A stretch of 64,000 nt of DNA. Origin: Amycolatopsis bartoniae (GTDB lineage: Bacteria; Actinomycetota; Actinomycetes; Mycobacteriales; Pseudonocardiaceae). A program made the position numbers and the translations under genes. Shown here piece by piece: positions 50,671 to 58,996 of this stretch (its first letter is position 1; each line of letters begins with the position of its first letter). The notes beneath the pieces are model-generated. The model saw only the letters and a list, made by a program, of their open reading frames with translations. It was not told the DNA's origin and did not search any database. Where the stretch lies: the NCBI RefSeq assembly GCF_014191255.1, contig NZ_JACHWH010000001.1, positions 2,294,001 to 2,358,000 of the forward strand. Direction: 5' to 3'.

Positions 50671-50745
50671 CGGTGATGCGGTTCGGTTTGTTGCGAGAGC
50701 CGGGTGGACCGGTGTTCCGAGCGGCTCGGGCTCACGTTGACGCGG

Positions 50746-50782
50746 CCTGAAAGCGCTTTCAGCTATGGAAAGCGCTTTCAGG
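50746..50782. terminator. Perfect hairpin made of two GAAAGCGCTTTC palindromes
   Basis: Arms CCTGAAAGCGCTTTC and GAAAGCGCTTTCAGG are perfectly complementary around the seven-base loop AGCTATG. It lies between convergent genes, so termination is the simplest reading. Each arm is itself a 12-bp palindrome resembling LacI/cre-type operators (TGAAAGCGCTTTCA), so protein binding is possible. Confidence 0.7.
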
Positions 50783-50840
50783 CCCCCATGCCCCGGCGAC
50801 TCGTAGGGGACCGCGTCGACATCGGACGCCGCCCGAAGGC

Positions 50841-51653
50841 TCAGCTCGCCGCTTCTGCGATACCGCGGGCCTCCCTGGCGCCCTTCTCCATTGCGTCGCA
50901 GCAGAAGAGCAGCCAGGTCCGAACCCCGCCCGGCTCGCCGGTGGCGAAGGCGGCCGCTGCTTCGTTGTACTGAACCACCCGGCGGAAACAGGCCACCTCG
51001 GGCACCGTCAGCGACTTCGGGTCCGTGCCTGTCGCCACCATCGTCAGGCGCGCCGCCGCCCTGGCTACCACGCCGTCGGCCGTGCCGAACGGGCGCAGCG
51101 ACAGCAGCTCACCATGCACGACTGCTGCTTGCAGGGGGCCCGGCACCGAGGTCGCGCCTGTGATCAGCTGCGCCAGCAGATTCAGCCGGGCTCCCGTGCC
51201 CGGGCGGGGACGGCCCAGCAAATCCAAACCCGAACCGGCTCCTGAGAGTGGGCGAACATCGGCGGCCTGGGACTGCCGGCCGCTCAGCTCGGCACCGCCG
51301 GCCGCTGCTGCGGCGTTCGAGACCAGGTCCGCCGCCGCCAGGACGTGTATCCGGGCGAGTGCCTGGGCCGGGGCTCTGCGCCACGTGGGCAGCAGCGACT
51401 CCAGCGCCTCTGCCACCCGCAACGCGCCCGCCAGCACCGGGTCCTTCACCGCCGCGTCTGCGGGGATCTCCGGGTCCGCACCGTCGATCGCCGCCGAGGC
51501 GCGGGCCGCTCGGACCGACGCTTCGGCCGCTGTTGCCGAGCCGCCCCGCAGGTTGGCCGGGTGGCGGTGCACCGCGAACACCGCGTCCTGCACTGCCTTG
51601 ACCGCTTCCGCCACGCCGTCCAGTTCCAGCAGTGGCGCCAGTGGATCCGTCAC
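50841..51653 (-). CDS. Degenerate Fic-like protein of unknown function
   Basis: A 270-residue helical protein, probably the Rv3662c-type protein. The segment HGELLSLRPFGTADGVVARAAARL has the layout of a Fic motif (HxFx(D/E)GNGRxxR) but lacks the histidine and the NGR, so AMP-transfer activity is unlikely. Otherwise Ala-rich helices (AAEASVRAARASAAIDGAD; ARIHVLAAADLVSNAAA). GTG 51653 is preferred over the upstream ATG, whose added residues look noncoding. It is convergent with murQ across the repeat array. Confidence 0.78.
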   Translation of the reverse strand: MTDPLAPLLELDGVAEAVKAVQDAVFAVHRHPANLRGGSATAAEASVRAARASAAIDGADPEIPADAAVKDPVLAGALRVAEALESLLPTWRRAPAQALARIHVLAAADLVSNAAAAAGGAELSGRQSQAADVRPLSGAGSGLDLLGRPRPGTGARLNLLAQLITGATSVPGPLQAAVVHGELLSLRPFGTADGVVARAAARLTMVATGTDPKSLTVPEVACFRRVVQYNEAAAAFATGEPGGVRTWLLFCCDAMEKGAREARGIAEAAS

Positions 51654-51741
51654 GCCTGCCGCACCAGCCCTTCGCACGGCCTGACCGAGCCCACCGCGCG
51701 CTCACCACCCGACGGCACGACCGGACACCCCATCAAACCCC

Positions 51742-52236
51742 TCACGCGTCCAGCACCTGACCCTCCCGCCGCACGACCGGGGGCTCCTTCGACCAGGCGA
51801 AGTTGATCCACTTGTCCGTCCGGCGCCAGACGTATTCGCACTTCACCTGGGACTGGGGCTTCTCGTAGATCACCGCGCAACGCACCTCGGCCACGTGGTC
51901 CGCGCAGAAGTCCCGCACCAGCTTCAGCGTCGCGCCCGTGTCGGCGACGTCGTCGGCCACCAGGACCTTCGCGCCCGCCAGGTCGACCGCGTTCGGCACC
52001 GGCGGCAGCATCACCGGCAGGTCCAGCCGCTGGTCGACGCCCGTGTAGAACTCCACGTTCATCACGTGCAGGTTCTTCACGTCCAGCGCGTAGCCCAGCG
52101 CCCCCGCCACGAACAGCCCACCTCGCGCGATGGAGAGGATCAGGTCGGGCTCGTAGCCGTCGTCCGCGATCGCCTGCGCCAGCTCCCTGCCTGCCGAACC
52201 GAACAACTCCCAGGTGAGCTCTTCCCGCTCAGCCAT
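51742..52236 (-). CDS. Purine (xanthine/guanine-type) phosphoribosyltransferase
   Basis: A 164-residue type I PRTase. The PRPP motif is [14 protein letters not shown], preceded by [21 protein letters not shown] and the hood-like region [13 protein letters not shown]. Similar actinobacterial proteins are annotated as xanthine-guanine phosphoribosyltransferases; the exact base is not decidable. ATG 52236 ([13 protein letters not shown]) lies next to GAGGAGGGCGC. It lies 88 bp upstream of the previous gene on the same strand and is divergent from acs. Confidence 0.88.
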   Translation of the reverse strand: MAEREELTWELFGSAGRELAQAIADDGYEPDLILSIARGGLFVAGALGYALDVKNLHVMNVEFYTGVDQRLDLPVMLPPVPNAVDLAGAKVLVADDVADTGATLKLVRDFCADHVAEVRCAVIYEKPQSQVKCEYVWRRTDKWINFAWSKEPPVVRREGQVLDA

Positions 52237-52484
52237 GCGCCCTCCTCGCGGACTCCCGTGTACGGCGAGCATATGTGCCACCCGAATGGCCACCCGCACT
52301 CATCCGAAAGCCCACCACCGAAGTGGCCACTCGGCGTACCAGGCGTGCGAGGATGAGAGCTAACAATGAGCAAAACGGCACGTCGCAAGGCGTGCGTGGC
52401 TGCACCCTTTCGCTCTCCGTAGAAACGTCGCTACCGTGCTTCGGGCGTCAGCCGCAGATCCGTCACTTCAGGAGGCCGTGCACC

Positions 52485-54455
52485 ATGACAGAGCAGTCCC
52501 CCGGATTGTCCAACCTGCTCACGGAGAACCGGACATTCCCCCCGTCTGACGAGTTCGCAGCCCAGGCGAACGCCACGGCGGAGTGGTACCAGCGGGGAGA
52601 CGCCGACCGCGAGGCGTTCTGGGCCGAGCAGGCCGAGCGGTTGTCGTGGGACACCAAGTGGACCCAGGTGCTGGACTGGTCCAACGCCCCGTTCGCGAAG
52701 TGGTTCGTGGGCGGGAAGCTGAACGTCGCCTACAACTGCGTGGACCGGCACGTCGAGGCCGGCCACGGTGAGCAGGTCGCGATCCACTGGGTCGGCGAGC
52801 CCGGCGACACCCGCGACATCACGTACGCGCAGCTGAAGGACGAGGTCTCCAAGGCCGCCAACGCCCTGCTGTCGCTGGGCGTCACCGCCGGGGACCGGGT
52901 CGCGATCCAGCTGCAGATGATCCCCGAGGCGATCGTCGCGATGCTGGCCTGCGCGCGCATCGGTGCCCTGCACAGCGTGGTGTTCGGCGGGTTCTCGCCG
53001 ACCGCGCTGCGGTCCCGGGTGGACGACGCCGCGGCGAAGGTCGTGATCACCTCCGACGGGCAGTACCGGCGCGGCAAGGCGGCGCCGATGAAGGCCAACG
53101 TCGACCAGGCCCTCGACGGCGCCGAGTCGGTCGAAAAGGTCATCGTGGTCCGCCGCACCGGCGAGGACGTCCCCATGTCCGAAGGCCGCGACGTGTGGTG
53201 GCACGAGCTGGTCGACGCCCAGTCGCCCGAGCACAAGCCGGAGGCGTTCGACTCCGAGCACCCGCTGTTCATCCTCTACACGAGCGGCACCACGGGGAAG
53301 CCGAAGGGCATCCTGCACACCTCGGGCGGGTACCTCACCCAGACGGCGTACACCCACAACGTGGTGTTCGACCACAAGCCGGGGAAGGACGTGTACTGGT
53401 GCACCGCCGACATCGGCTGGGTGACCGGGCACTCCTACATCGTCTACGGCCCGCTGGCCAACCGCGTCACGCAGGTCGTCTACGAGGGCACGCCGAACAC
53501 CCCGCACGAGGGACGGCACTGGGAGATCATCCAGAACTACAAGGTCTCCATCTACTACACCGCCCCCACGCTGATCCGCACGTTCATGAAGTGGGGCGAC
53601 GACATCCCCGCGAAGTACGACCTGTCGAGCCTGCGCGTGCTGGGCAGCGTCGGCGAGCCGATCAACCCCGAGGCGTGGATCTGGTACCGCGAGCACATCG
53701 GCGCGGGCAAGGCGCCGGTAGTGGACACGTGGTGGCAGACCGAGACCGGCGCGATCATGATCTCCCCGCTGCCCGGCGTCACGGCCACCAAGCCCGGCTC
53801 GGCGCAGACCGCGCTGCCCGGCATCTCCGCCATCGTCGTCGACGACGCCGGCAAGGAGGTCCCGGCCGGTGGCGGCGGGTACCTGGTGCTCGACAAGCCG
53901 TGGCCGTCGATGCTGCGCGGCATCTGGGGCGACGACGAGCGCTTCCGCGAGACGTACTGGTCGCGCTTCGCCGACCAGGGCTACTACTTCGCCGGCGACG
54001 GCGCCAAGTACGACAACGACGGCGACATCTGGCTGCTCGGCCGGGTGGACGACGTGATGAACGTGTCCGGGCACCGCATCTCCACCACCGAGGTCGAGTC
54101 CGCGCTCGTCTCGCACCCCACCGTGGCCGAGGCCGCCGTCGTCGGCGCGTCCGACCCCACGACGGGGCAGGGCATCGTCGCGTTCGTGATCCTGCGCGGC
54201 AACGCAGTGGACGGTGGCGACGCCGCCGTGCAGGAGCTGCGCAACCACGTGGCGAAGGAGATCGGCCCGATCGCCAAGCCGCGGCAGATCATGGTCGTCC
54301 CCGAACTGCCCAAGACCCGGTCCGGGAAGATCATGCGCCGCCTGCTGCGCGACGTGGCCGAGAACCGCCAGATCGGCGACGTCACCACGCTGGCCGACTC
54401 CAGCGTCATGGACCTCATCTCCGCCGGGCTGCAGTCCGGCAAGAGCGAGGACTGA
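52485..54455 (+). CDS. acs: Acetyl-CoA synthetase
   Basis: AMP-forming ligase of 656 residues that activates acetate. Visible are the phosphate loop [11 protein letters not shown] (about 266-275), [31 protein letters not shown] and the C-terminal [10 protein letters not shown] with the acetylation-regulated lysine (about 614). ATG 52485 has AGGAGG upstream. The 248-bp region before it is divergent with the PRTase gene and contains TAACAAT as a -10-like element near 52361. A hairpin terminator follows. Confidence 0.97.
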   Translation: MTEQSPGLSNLLTENRTFPPSDEFAAQANATAEWYQRGDADREAFWAEQAERLSWDTKWTQVLDWSNAPFAKWFVGGKLNVAYNCVDRHVEAGHGEQVAIHWVGEPGDTRDITYAQLKDEVSKAANALLSLGVTAGDRVAIQLQMIPEAIVAMLACARIGALHSVVFGGFSPTALRSRVDDAAAKVVITSDGQYRRGKAAPMKANVDQALDGAESVEKVIVVRRTGEDVPMSEGRDVWWHELVDAQSPEHKPEAFDSEHPLFILYTSGTTGKPKGILHTSGGYLTQTAYTHNVVFDHKPGKDVYWCTADIGWVTGHSYIVYGPLANRVTQVVYEGTPNTPHEGRHWEIIQNYKVSIYYTAPTLIRTFMKWGDDIPAKYDLSSLRVLGSVGEPINPEAWIWYREHIGAGKAPVVDTWWQTETGAIMISPLPGVTATKPGSAQTALPGISAIVVDDAGKEVPAGGGGYLVLDKPWPSMLRGIWGDDERFRETYWSRFADQGYYFAGDGAKYDNDGDIWLLGRVDDVMNVSGHRISTTEVESALVSHPTVAEAAVVGASDPTTGQGIVAFVILRGNAVDGGDAAVQELRNHVAKEIGPIAKPRQIMVVPELPKTRSGKIMRRLLRDVAENRQIGDVTTLADSSVMDLISAGLQSGKSED

Positions 54456-54468
54456 CCAGCGGATGCAC

Positions 54469-54500
54469 TGAGGCCCCCGTCCCGCGTGGAGGGGGCCTCA
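54469..54500 (+). terminator. Hairpin terminator after acs
   Basis: A perfect 10-bp inverted repeat TGAGGCCCCC / GGGGGCCTCA with a 12-base loop begins 13 bases past the acs stop. Confidence 0.85.
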
Positions 54501-54613
54501 GTCGTGTCCCGGCCGGGTGGGCACAATCGGCTGCGGAGCCCGGTGTTCCCCATGTCGAACACGTGTTCTAGACTTTCGCCGTCGTACCCCACGAAGAGGG
54601 AGACCGCACCCGC

Positions 54614-55054
54614 ATGAGCTTGGACACCACGACCGCCCCGCAGGAGCAGGCGGCCGACGAGGAGACCGGCAAGACGCCCGCCCCCGCCGCGACGGAGAAG
54701 GCCGCCGAGCCCACGCCCGCTCCGGCCGAGGAGGAGGCGAAGCCCAAGCGCGGCCGGCCGAAGGGCGGCGCCGCCGCCAAGAAGACCCGCACAGTCGAGC
54801 TCACGCTCACCGTCACCGGCACGGCTGACGGCGACTGGCAGGCGGAGCTGAAGCACGGCAGCACCTGGGTCGCGCGTGGCCTGGTCATCTCGGCCGCGGC
54901 CGTGTCCCGCGCGGCCAAGGAGCTGCACGAGGACCTCTCCACCCCGATCGACGAGGTCATCAACGAAGCACGCGAGCAGCAGCGGGCCAAGGTCGCGCAG
55001 CTGGAGGCGGAGCTGGAGCAGGCGAAGCAGGCACTGGCCGAGCTCGACTCCTGA
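54614..55054 (+). CDS. Small protein with AT-hook-like motif (DUF6319-type)
   Basis: A 146-residue protein. Residues 1-45 are Ala/Pro/Glu-rich. An AT-hook-like KPKRGRPKGG follows, then a compact domain with beta strands (TVELTLTVTGTADGDWQAELKHGSTWVARGLV, cut here as TVELTLTVTGTADGDW and QAELKHGSTWVARG) and a C-terminal coiled-coil helix (INEAREQQRAKVAQLEAELE). It may bind DNA through the GRP core. It starts with ATG 54614 after AGGGAGACC and ends before a hairpin. Confidence 0.75.
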   Translation: MSLDTTTAPQEQAADEETGKTPAPAATEKAAEPTPAPAEEEAKPKRGRPKGGAAAKKTRTVELTLTVTGTADGDWQAELKHGSTWVARGLVISAAAVSRAAKELHEDLSTPIDEVINEAREQQRAKVAQLEAELEQAKQALAELDS

Positions 55055-55070
55055 CCCTTCGCACCGGACT

Positions 55071-55112
55071 CGCCGGGGTGGCTGTCCCCTCGATCAGGCG
55101 GCCACCCCGGCG
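55071..55112 (+). terminator. Hairpin terminator
   Basis: A perfect 12-bp inverted repeat CGCCGGGGTGGC / GCCACCCCGGCG with an 18-base loop, followed by TTCTTCTG, lies 16 bases after the AT-hook gene. Confidence 0.75.
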
Positions 55113-55145
55113 TTCTTCTGTCCGGGGAAAATCGCGGAAAAGAAC

Positions 55146-55164
55146 TTAGGACAGCCGAAACTAA
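55146..55164 (+). promoter_or_regulatory. Candidate DtxR/IdeR iron box upstream of the VIT1/CCC1 gene
   Basis: TTAGGACAGCCGAAACTAA matches the iron-box consensus TTAGGTTAGGCTAACCTAA at 14 of 19 positions, with intact outer half-sites TTAGG and CTAA. It lies 51 bases before the GTG start, in an AT-richer stretch that should hold the promoter. An iron-responsive switch for a metal transporter would make sense. Confidence 0.5.
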
Positions 55165-55215
55165 GTGAGGTCTCCCTTTTTTCGGCGTCGCCAAGAATTG
55201 TGTTTCAATAATGGC

Positions 55216-55944
55216 GTGACGGAAACACAGGACGCCCCTTCGGCGCACTCCCACGAGCCGCACCGCGAGAACCTTGGCAGTCGGCTCAACTGGCTGCGAG
55301 CAGGCGTTCTCGGCGCGAACGACGGCATCGTGTCGGTCGCGGGCATCGTGGTCGGGGTGGCGGGCGCGACCACCGACCACACCGCCGTCCTGATGGCGGG
55401 AATCGCCGGACTGGTCGCGGGTGCGCTTTCCATGGCGGGTGGCGAATACGTCTCGGTGAGCACCCAGCGGGACACCGAACGGGCGATGCTCCGGCTGGAA
55501 AAAGAAGAGCTCAAAACCATGCCGGAGGCCGAGGAGCGCGAGCTCGCCGAAATCTACGAGGAGAAGGGGCTGTCCCCGGAGCTGGCGGCGCAGGTGGCAC
55601 GCGAGCTGACCGAGAAGGACGCCCTGCAGGCCCACGCCGAGGCCGAACTCGGCATCGACCCCGACGAGCTGACCAGCCCGTGGCAGGCCGCGGGCGCCTC
55701 CCTCGTGTCGTTCTCCGTCGGCGCGCTGCTGCCGCTGCTGGCGATCGCGTTGCCGCCGCTGTCGTGGCGCGTGTGGACGTGCGTGCTGGCCGTCGTGGCC
55801 GGGCTGTTCGTGACCGGCTACGTCAGCGCCCGCCTCGGCAACGCGCGCGCCCGGCGGGCCGTGCTGCGCAATGTCGGGGTCGGGTTGCTGACGATGCTGG
55901 TCACGTACTACGTCGGCGCGTTGTTCGACGTGGCGGTCAGCTAG
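55216..55944 (+). CDS. VIT1/CCC1 family iron/manganese transporter
   Basis: A 242-residue membrane protein. The family signature NWLRAGVLGANDGIVSVAGI opens the first helix, followed by GALSMAGGEYVSVSTQRDTE. A cytoplasmic helical stretch rich in Glu (LEKEELKTMPEAEERELAEI; LQAHAEAELGIDPDEL) probably binds metal. Three C-terminal helices follow. Such proteins export or store Fe2+/Mn2+. GTG 55216 (VTETQDAPSAHSHE) gives a His-containing N-terminus; an upstream ATG would read through the promoter region. Confidence 0.9.
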   Translation: MTETQDAPSAHSHEPHRENLGSRLNWLRAGVLGANDGIVSVAGIVVGVAGATTDHTAVLMAGIAGLVAGALSMAGGEYVSVSTQRDTERAMLRLEKEELKTMPEAEERELAEIYEEKGLSPELAAQVARELTEKDALQAHAEAELGIDPDELTSPWQAAGASLVSFSVGALLPLLAIALPPLSWRVWTCVLAVVAGLFVTGYVSARLGNARARRAVLRNVGVGLLTMLVTYYVGALFDVAVS

Positions 55945-55950
55945 CCGGGC

Positions 55951-56697
55951 TCAGAACTGCTTCTCGCCGCCGTCGACGTACAGCGTGGTGCCGAGCACGA
56001 AGCTGCTGTCCGCGGAGGCGAGGAAGGCCACGGCGGCGGCCACCTCCTCCGCGCGCCCCAGCCGGCCGATCGGCACGCCGGCCGCGAGCTCCTTCTTCGC
56101 GGCGGCCGCGTTCTCCGCGCCGATGAGGGTGTCGACACCGGCGGTGTCGATCGCGCCCGGCGAAACCACGTTGACCCGGATGGCGCGGTCCTTCAGCTCG
56201 TTGGCCCAGGTCCGCCCGAGGGACTGGACCGCGGCCTTCGACGCCGCGTACAGGCCGTAGTCCGCCCAGCCGTCGTCGGCGCGGATGGAGGCGTTCAGTA
56301 CCACCGACGCGCCGTCGTTGAGCAGCGGCAACGCCTTCTGCACGGTGCGCAGCGTGCCCAGCACGTTGACGCCGAAGATCTGTTCGAACTGCTCCGCGGT
56401 GGCCTGCGCGAGCGGGGCGAAGACGGCGGTGGCCGCGTTCGCGAACAGCACGTCCAGGCCCTGGCCGCGGTCGCGGACCGCGGCGTACAGCCGGTCCAGG
56501 TCCGCGGGGTCCGAGATGTCACCCGGGACCGCGGTGACCTCGGAACCGATCGACTCCACGGCGTGGGCGAGCATGTCCTCGCGCCGTCCCGTGATGAACA
56601 CGTGGGCACCCTCGGCGGCCAGCCGCGCGGCGGTGGCCAGGCCGATTCCCGTGCCGCCACCGGTGACGACCGCGGTCTTGCCTTCCAGCTTTCCCAT
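55951..56697 (-). CDS. SDR family oxidoreductase
   Basis: A classical short-chain dehydrogenase of 248 residues. The cofactor motif is TGGGTGIG (about 12-19), ANAAT stands at the NNAG position, Ser is in LNASI and the catalytic pair in YAASK. The C-terminus GTTLYVDGGEKQF is typical. Arg38-type residues after strand 2 (TGRRED) suggest NADPH preference. ATG 56697 begins the fold. It is divergent from the TetR gene across two operators, so it is probably that regulator's target. Substrate unknown. Confidence 0.92.
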   Translation of the reverse strand: MGKLEGKTAVVTGGGTGIGLATAARLAAEGAHVFITGRREDMLAHAVESIGSEVTAVPGDISDPADLDRLYAAVRDRGQGLDVLFANAATAVFAPLAQATAEQFEQIFGVNVLGTLRTVQKALPLLNDGASVVLNASIRADDGWADYGLYAASKAAVQSLGRTWANELKDRAIRVNVVSPGAIDTAGVDTLIGAENAAAAKKELAAGVPIGRLGRAEEVAAAVAFLASADSSFVLGTTLYVDGGEKQF

Positions 56698-56718
56698 GCC
56701 TCGAACTCCCTCAACTTC

Positions 56719-56770
56719 GATACCGATCGGTGCAGAAGTCGACCATAGCACTTTTGCACCGATCGGTATC
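56719..56770. promoter_or_regulatory. Two TetR operators between the SDR and TetR genes
   Basis: CGATACCGATCGGTGCA (56719-56735) is repeated in inverse orientation at about 56754-56770. The core ACCGATCGGT is a 10-bp palindrome at 56722-56731 and 56758-56767, centres 36 bp apart. The sites flank the start regions of both genes, which fits autorepression and repression of the SDR gene. Confidence 0.85.
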
Positions 56771-56788
56771 GAAGGCTAGGATGACGCC

Positions 56789-57397
56789 GTGGAGAGCTCC
56801 CAGAAAGCACCCATCGGCAGGCCGCGTGGCTTTGACGCCGACGAAGCCCTCGAACAGGCGATGCTGGTCTTCTGGAAGCAGGGTTACGAAGGCGCGAGCC
56901 TGACCGACCTGACCAACGCCATGGGCATCACCCGGAAGAGCATGTACGCGGCCTTCGGCAACAAGGAGGAGCTGTTCCGCAAGGCCCTTGCGCGCTACAC
57001 CGAAGGCCCCGCCTCCTACGCATCCCGCGCGATGGAGAAACCGACCGCGCGGGAGGTGGCCACGGCGTTCCTCACCGGCTCGGTCGGGGCGACCACCCGG
57101 CCCGGCTGCCCCGCCGGCTGCCTGGGCGTGCAGGGCTCACTGGCCGCCGGAGAGTCCGGGCGGGCGGCTCAGGACACCCTCGCAGCCTGGCGCGAGGAAG
57201 GCCGCGTGCAGCTCCGCCACCGGTTCCGGCGGGCCGTCGACGAGGGTGACCTGCCCCAGGACGCGGACCCGGACCTGCTCGCGCGGTACCTCATGACCGT
57301 GGCGAACGGCATCGCCGTCCAGGCGGCCGGCGGCGCCACCGCCGCCGAACTCCAGCGGGTGGCCGACGCCGCGCTGCGGAACTGGCCACCCGCCTGA
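56789..57397 (+). CDS. TetR/AcrR family regulator
   Basis: A 202-residue protein. The helix-turn-helix is clear (GFDADEALEQAMLVFWKQGY, then LTDLTNAMGITRKSMYAAFG, NKEELFRKAL). The ligand domain has two nearby cysteines (RPGCPAGCLGVQGS), a feature of the subfamily that often controls a divergent SDR or oxidoreductase and may sense electrophiles. Start GTG 56789. The neighbouring operators are described separately. It is convergent with the POT transporter, three bases apart. Confidence 0.92.
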   Translation: MESSQKAPIGRPRGFDADEALEQAMLVFWKQGYEGASLTDLTNAMGITRKSMYAAFGNKEELFRKALARYTEGPASYASRAMEKPTAREVATAFLTGSVGATTRPGCPAGCLGVQGSLAAGESGRAAQDTLAAWREEGRVQLRHRFRRAVDEGDLPQDADPDLLARYLMTVANGIAVQAAGGATAAELQRVADAALRNWPPA

Positions 57398-57400
57398 GGC

Positions 57401-58858
57401 TCAGCGCACCCCGGACATCAGCTTCTTCACGAACGGGCTGCCCAGCGCCAGCAGCACACCGATCACGACGGCCACCGCGCCGAGGATCCCGAAGTACGGC
57501 GTCTCGTCGTCCGGGTTGTAGTACTGCGCCAGCGAGCCCGACAGCGCGGTGCCCAGCGAGACCGACAGGAAGAACAGCGCCACCATTTGCGTCCGGAACG
57601 CCTCGGGCGCGAGCTTCGTCGACAACGACAGCCCCACCGGCGAGAGCATCAGCTCCGCGATTGTGAACACCAGCAGGATGCCGACCAGCCCGAGCAGCGG
57701 CGCGCTGTTCGGGCCGCCGTCCGCCATCGGCAGGAACAGCAGGAACGCGACGCCCATGATGCCGGTGCCGAGTGCGAACTTGATCGGCGTCGACGGCTGC
57801 CGCTGCGCGAGCTTGGTCCAGATCACCGCGAACACGGGTGCGAGCACGATGATGAAGATCGGGTTGATCGACTGCACCCACGAGACGGGCATCTCCCAGC
57901 CGAACAGGTTCCGGTCCAGCCGCTTGTCGGAGTAGACCTCGACGACCGTGAACTGCTGCTGGTAGAGCGCCCAGAACGCGGCGCTGGCGATGAACATCGG
58001 GATGAACGACAGCACCCGCTTGCGCTCGACCGCCGTGATCTTGCGGCTGGTGAGGATCACCGCGAAGTAGATCACCGCCGCGACGGCGACCACCCACACC
58101 ACGACGTCGGACAGGTTCGCCGCGGTCACGACACCGGTGAACAGGGCCACCAGGATCACCGCCACCACGACGACGATCGCGCCGATGGCGTGGGGGCGGT
58201 TGCGGGCGGGCAGCCGGTTCGGGACCTCGCGCGCCGAGTCCGGCAGGTTGCGCCGGCCGAGCGTGTACTGCACCAGGCCGAGCGCCATGCCGATCGCGGC
58301 CAGCCCGAAGCCGAGGTGGAAGCCGACGTTGCTCTGCGCGAGGCCGGTGAGCAGCGGCCCGACGAAGGCACCGAGGTTGATGCCCATGTAGAAGAGGCTG
58401 AACCCGCCGTCGCGGCGTTCGTCGTGCTCGGTGTAGAGCGTGCCGACTACGGAAGTCGCGTTGCCCTTCAACCCGCCGCTGCCCAGCGCGACGCACACCA
58501 GACCGACGCCCACGCCCGCGTAGCCGGGCAACACCGCGAGCGCGATGTGCCCGATCATGATCAGCACCGCGCTGTAGAACAGCGTGCGCTCGGCGCCGAG
58601 CAGCCGGTCGGCGACCCACGCGCCGGCGATCGTCGACAGGTAGACCAGACCGCCGTACGCGCCCACGATGCTGGTGGCGGTGGCCTCCGGCATCGCGAGC
58701 CCGCCGTCGGCGACGGAGTAGTACAGGTAGATGGGCAGAATGCCCAGCATCCCGTAGTAGGAGAAGCGCTCCCACATCTCGACGCCGAACAGGTTCGCGA
58801 GCCCTAGTGGGTGCCCGAAGAACCTGGTGTCCGGTTTGACCTCGGTGGAGGTGACCAT
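57401..58858 (-). CDS. POT/PTR2 family proton-dependent oligopeptide transporter
   Basis: A 485-residue MFS protein with about 12-14 transmembrane helices. The POT signature ExxER is present as EMWERFSYYGMLGI (about 27-40), followed by GAWVADRLLGAERT and the PTR2 segment FSLFYMGINLGAFVGPLL. It imports di- and tripeptides with protons. ATG 58858 has AAGGAC upstream. The 138-bp divergent region with nhaA holds both promoters. Confidence 0.93.
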   Translation of the reverse strand: MVTSTEVKPDTRFFGHPLGLANLFGVEMWERFSYYGMLGILPIYLYYSVADGGLAMPEATATSIVGAYGGLVYLSTIAGAWVADRLLGAERTLFYSAVLIMIGHIALAVLPGYAGVGVGLVCVALGSGGLKGNATSVVGTLYTEHDERRDGGFSLFYMGINLGAFVGPLLTGLAQSNVGFHLGFGLAAIGMALGLVQYTLGRRNLPDSAREVPNRLPARNRPHAIGAIVVVVAVILVALFTGVVTAANLSDVVVWVVAVAAVIYFAVILTSRKITAVERKRVLSFIPMFIASAAFWALYQQQFTVVEVYSDKRLDRNLFGWEMPVSWVQSINPIFIIVLAPVFAVIWTKLAQRQPSTPIKFALGTGIMGVAFLLFLPMADGGPNSAPLLGLVGILLVFTIAELMLSPVGLSLSTKLAPEAFRTQMVALFFLSVSLGTALSGSLAQYYNPDDETPYFGILGAVAVVIGVLLALGSPFVKKLMSGVR

Positions 58859-58948
58859 CGACACGTCCTTCTCGTGGTGCTGACATCGTTGGCAATTCAC
58901 ATACTAGGACGGCCGTACTGTTACCTGTAGAGTGGGCCGAGGTGCGCC

Positions 58949-58983
58949 GGGAAGTCTGGTCGGCAAGACTCGATCGACTTCCC
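58949..58983 (+). promoter_or_regulatory. Stem-loop in the nhaA leader
   Basis: GGGAAGTC (58949-58956) and GACTTCCC (58976-58983) form an 8-bp perfect stem with a 19-base loop directly before the GAGGAG ribosome binding site. It could influence nhaA translation. It matches no riboswitch class I know. Confidence 0.35.
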
Positions 58984-58996
58984 GAGGAGCTCCGAA

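Noticed and set aside
50239..50750. Open frames of 97-154 residues through the 75-bp repeats downstream of murQ
   Set aside because: They start inside murQ or lack a ribosome binding site, and unit length is not a multiple of three, so no frame is preserved between units.
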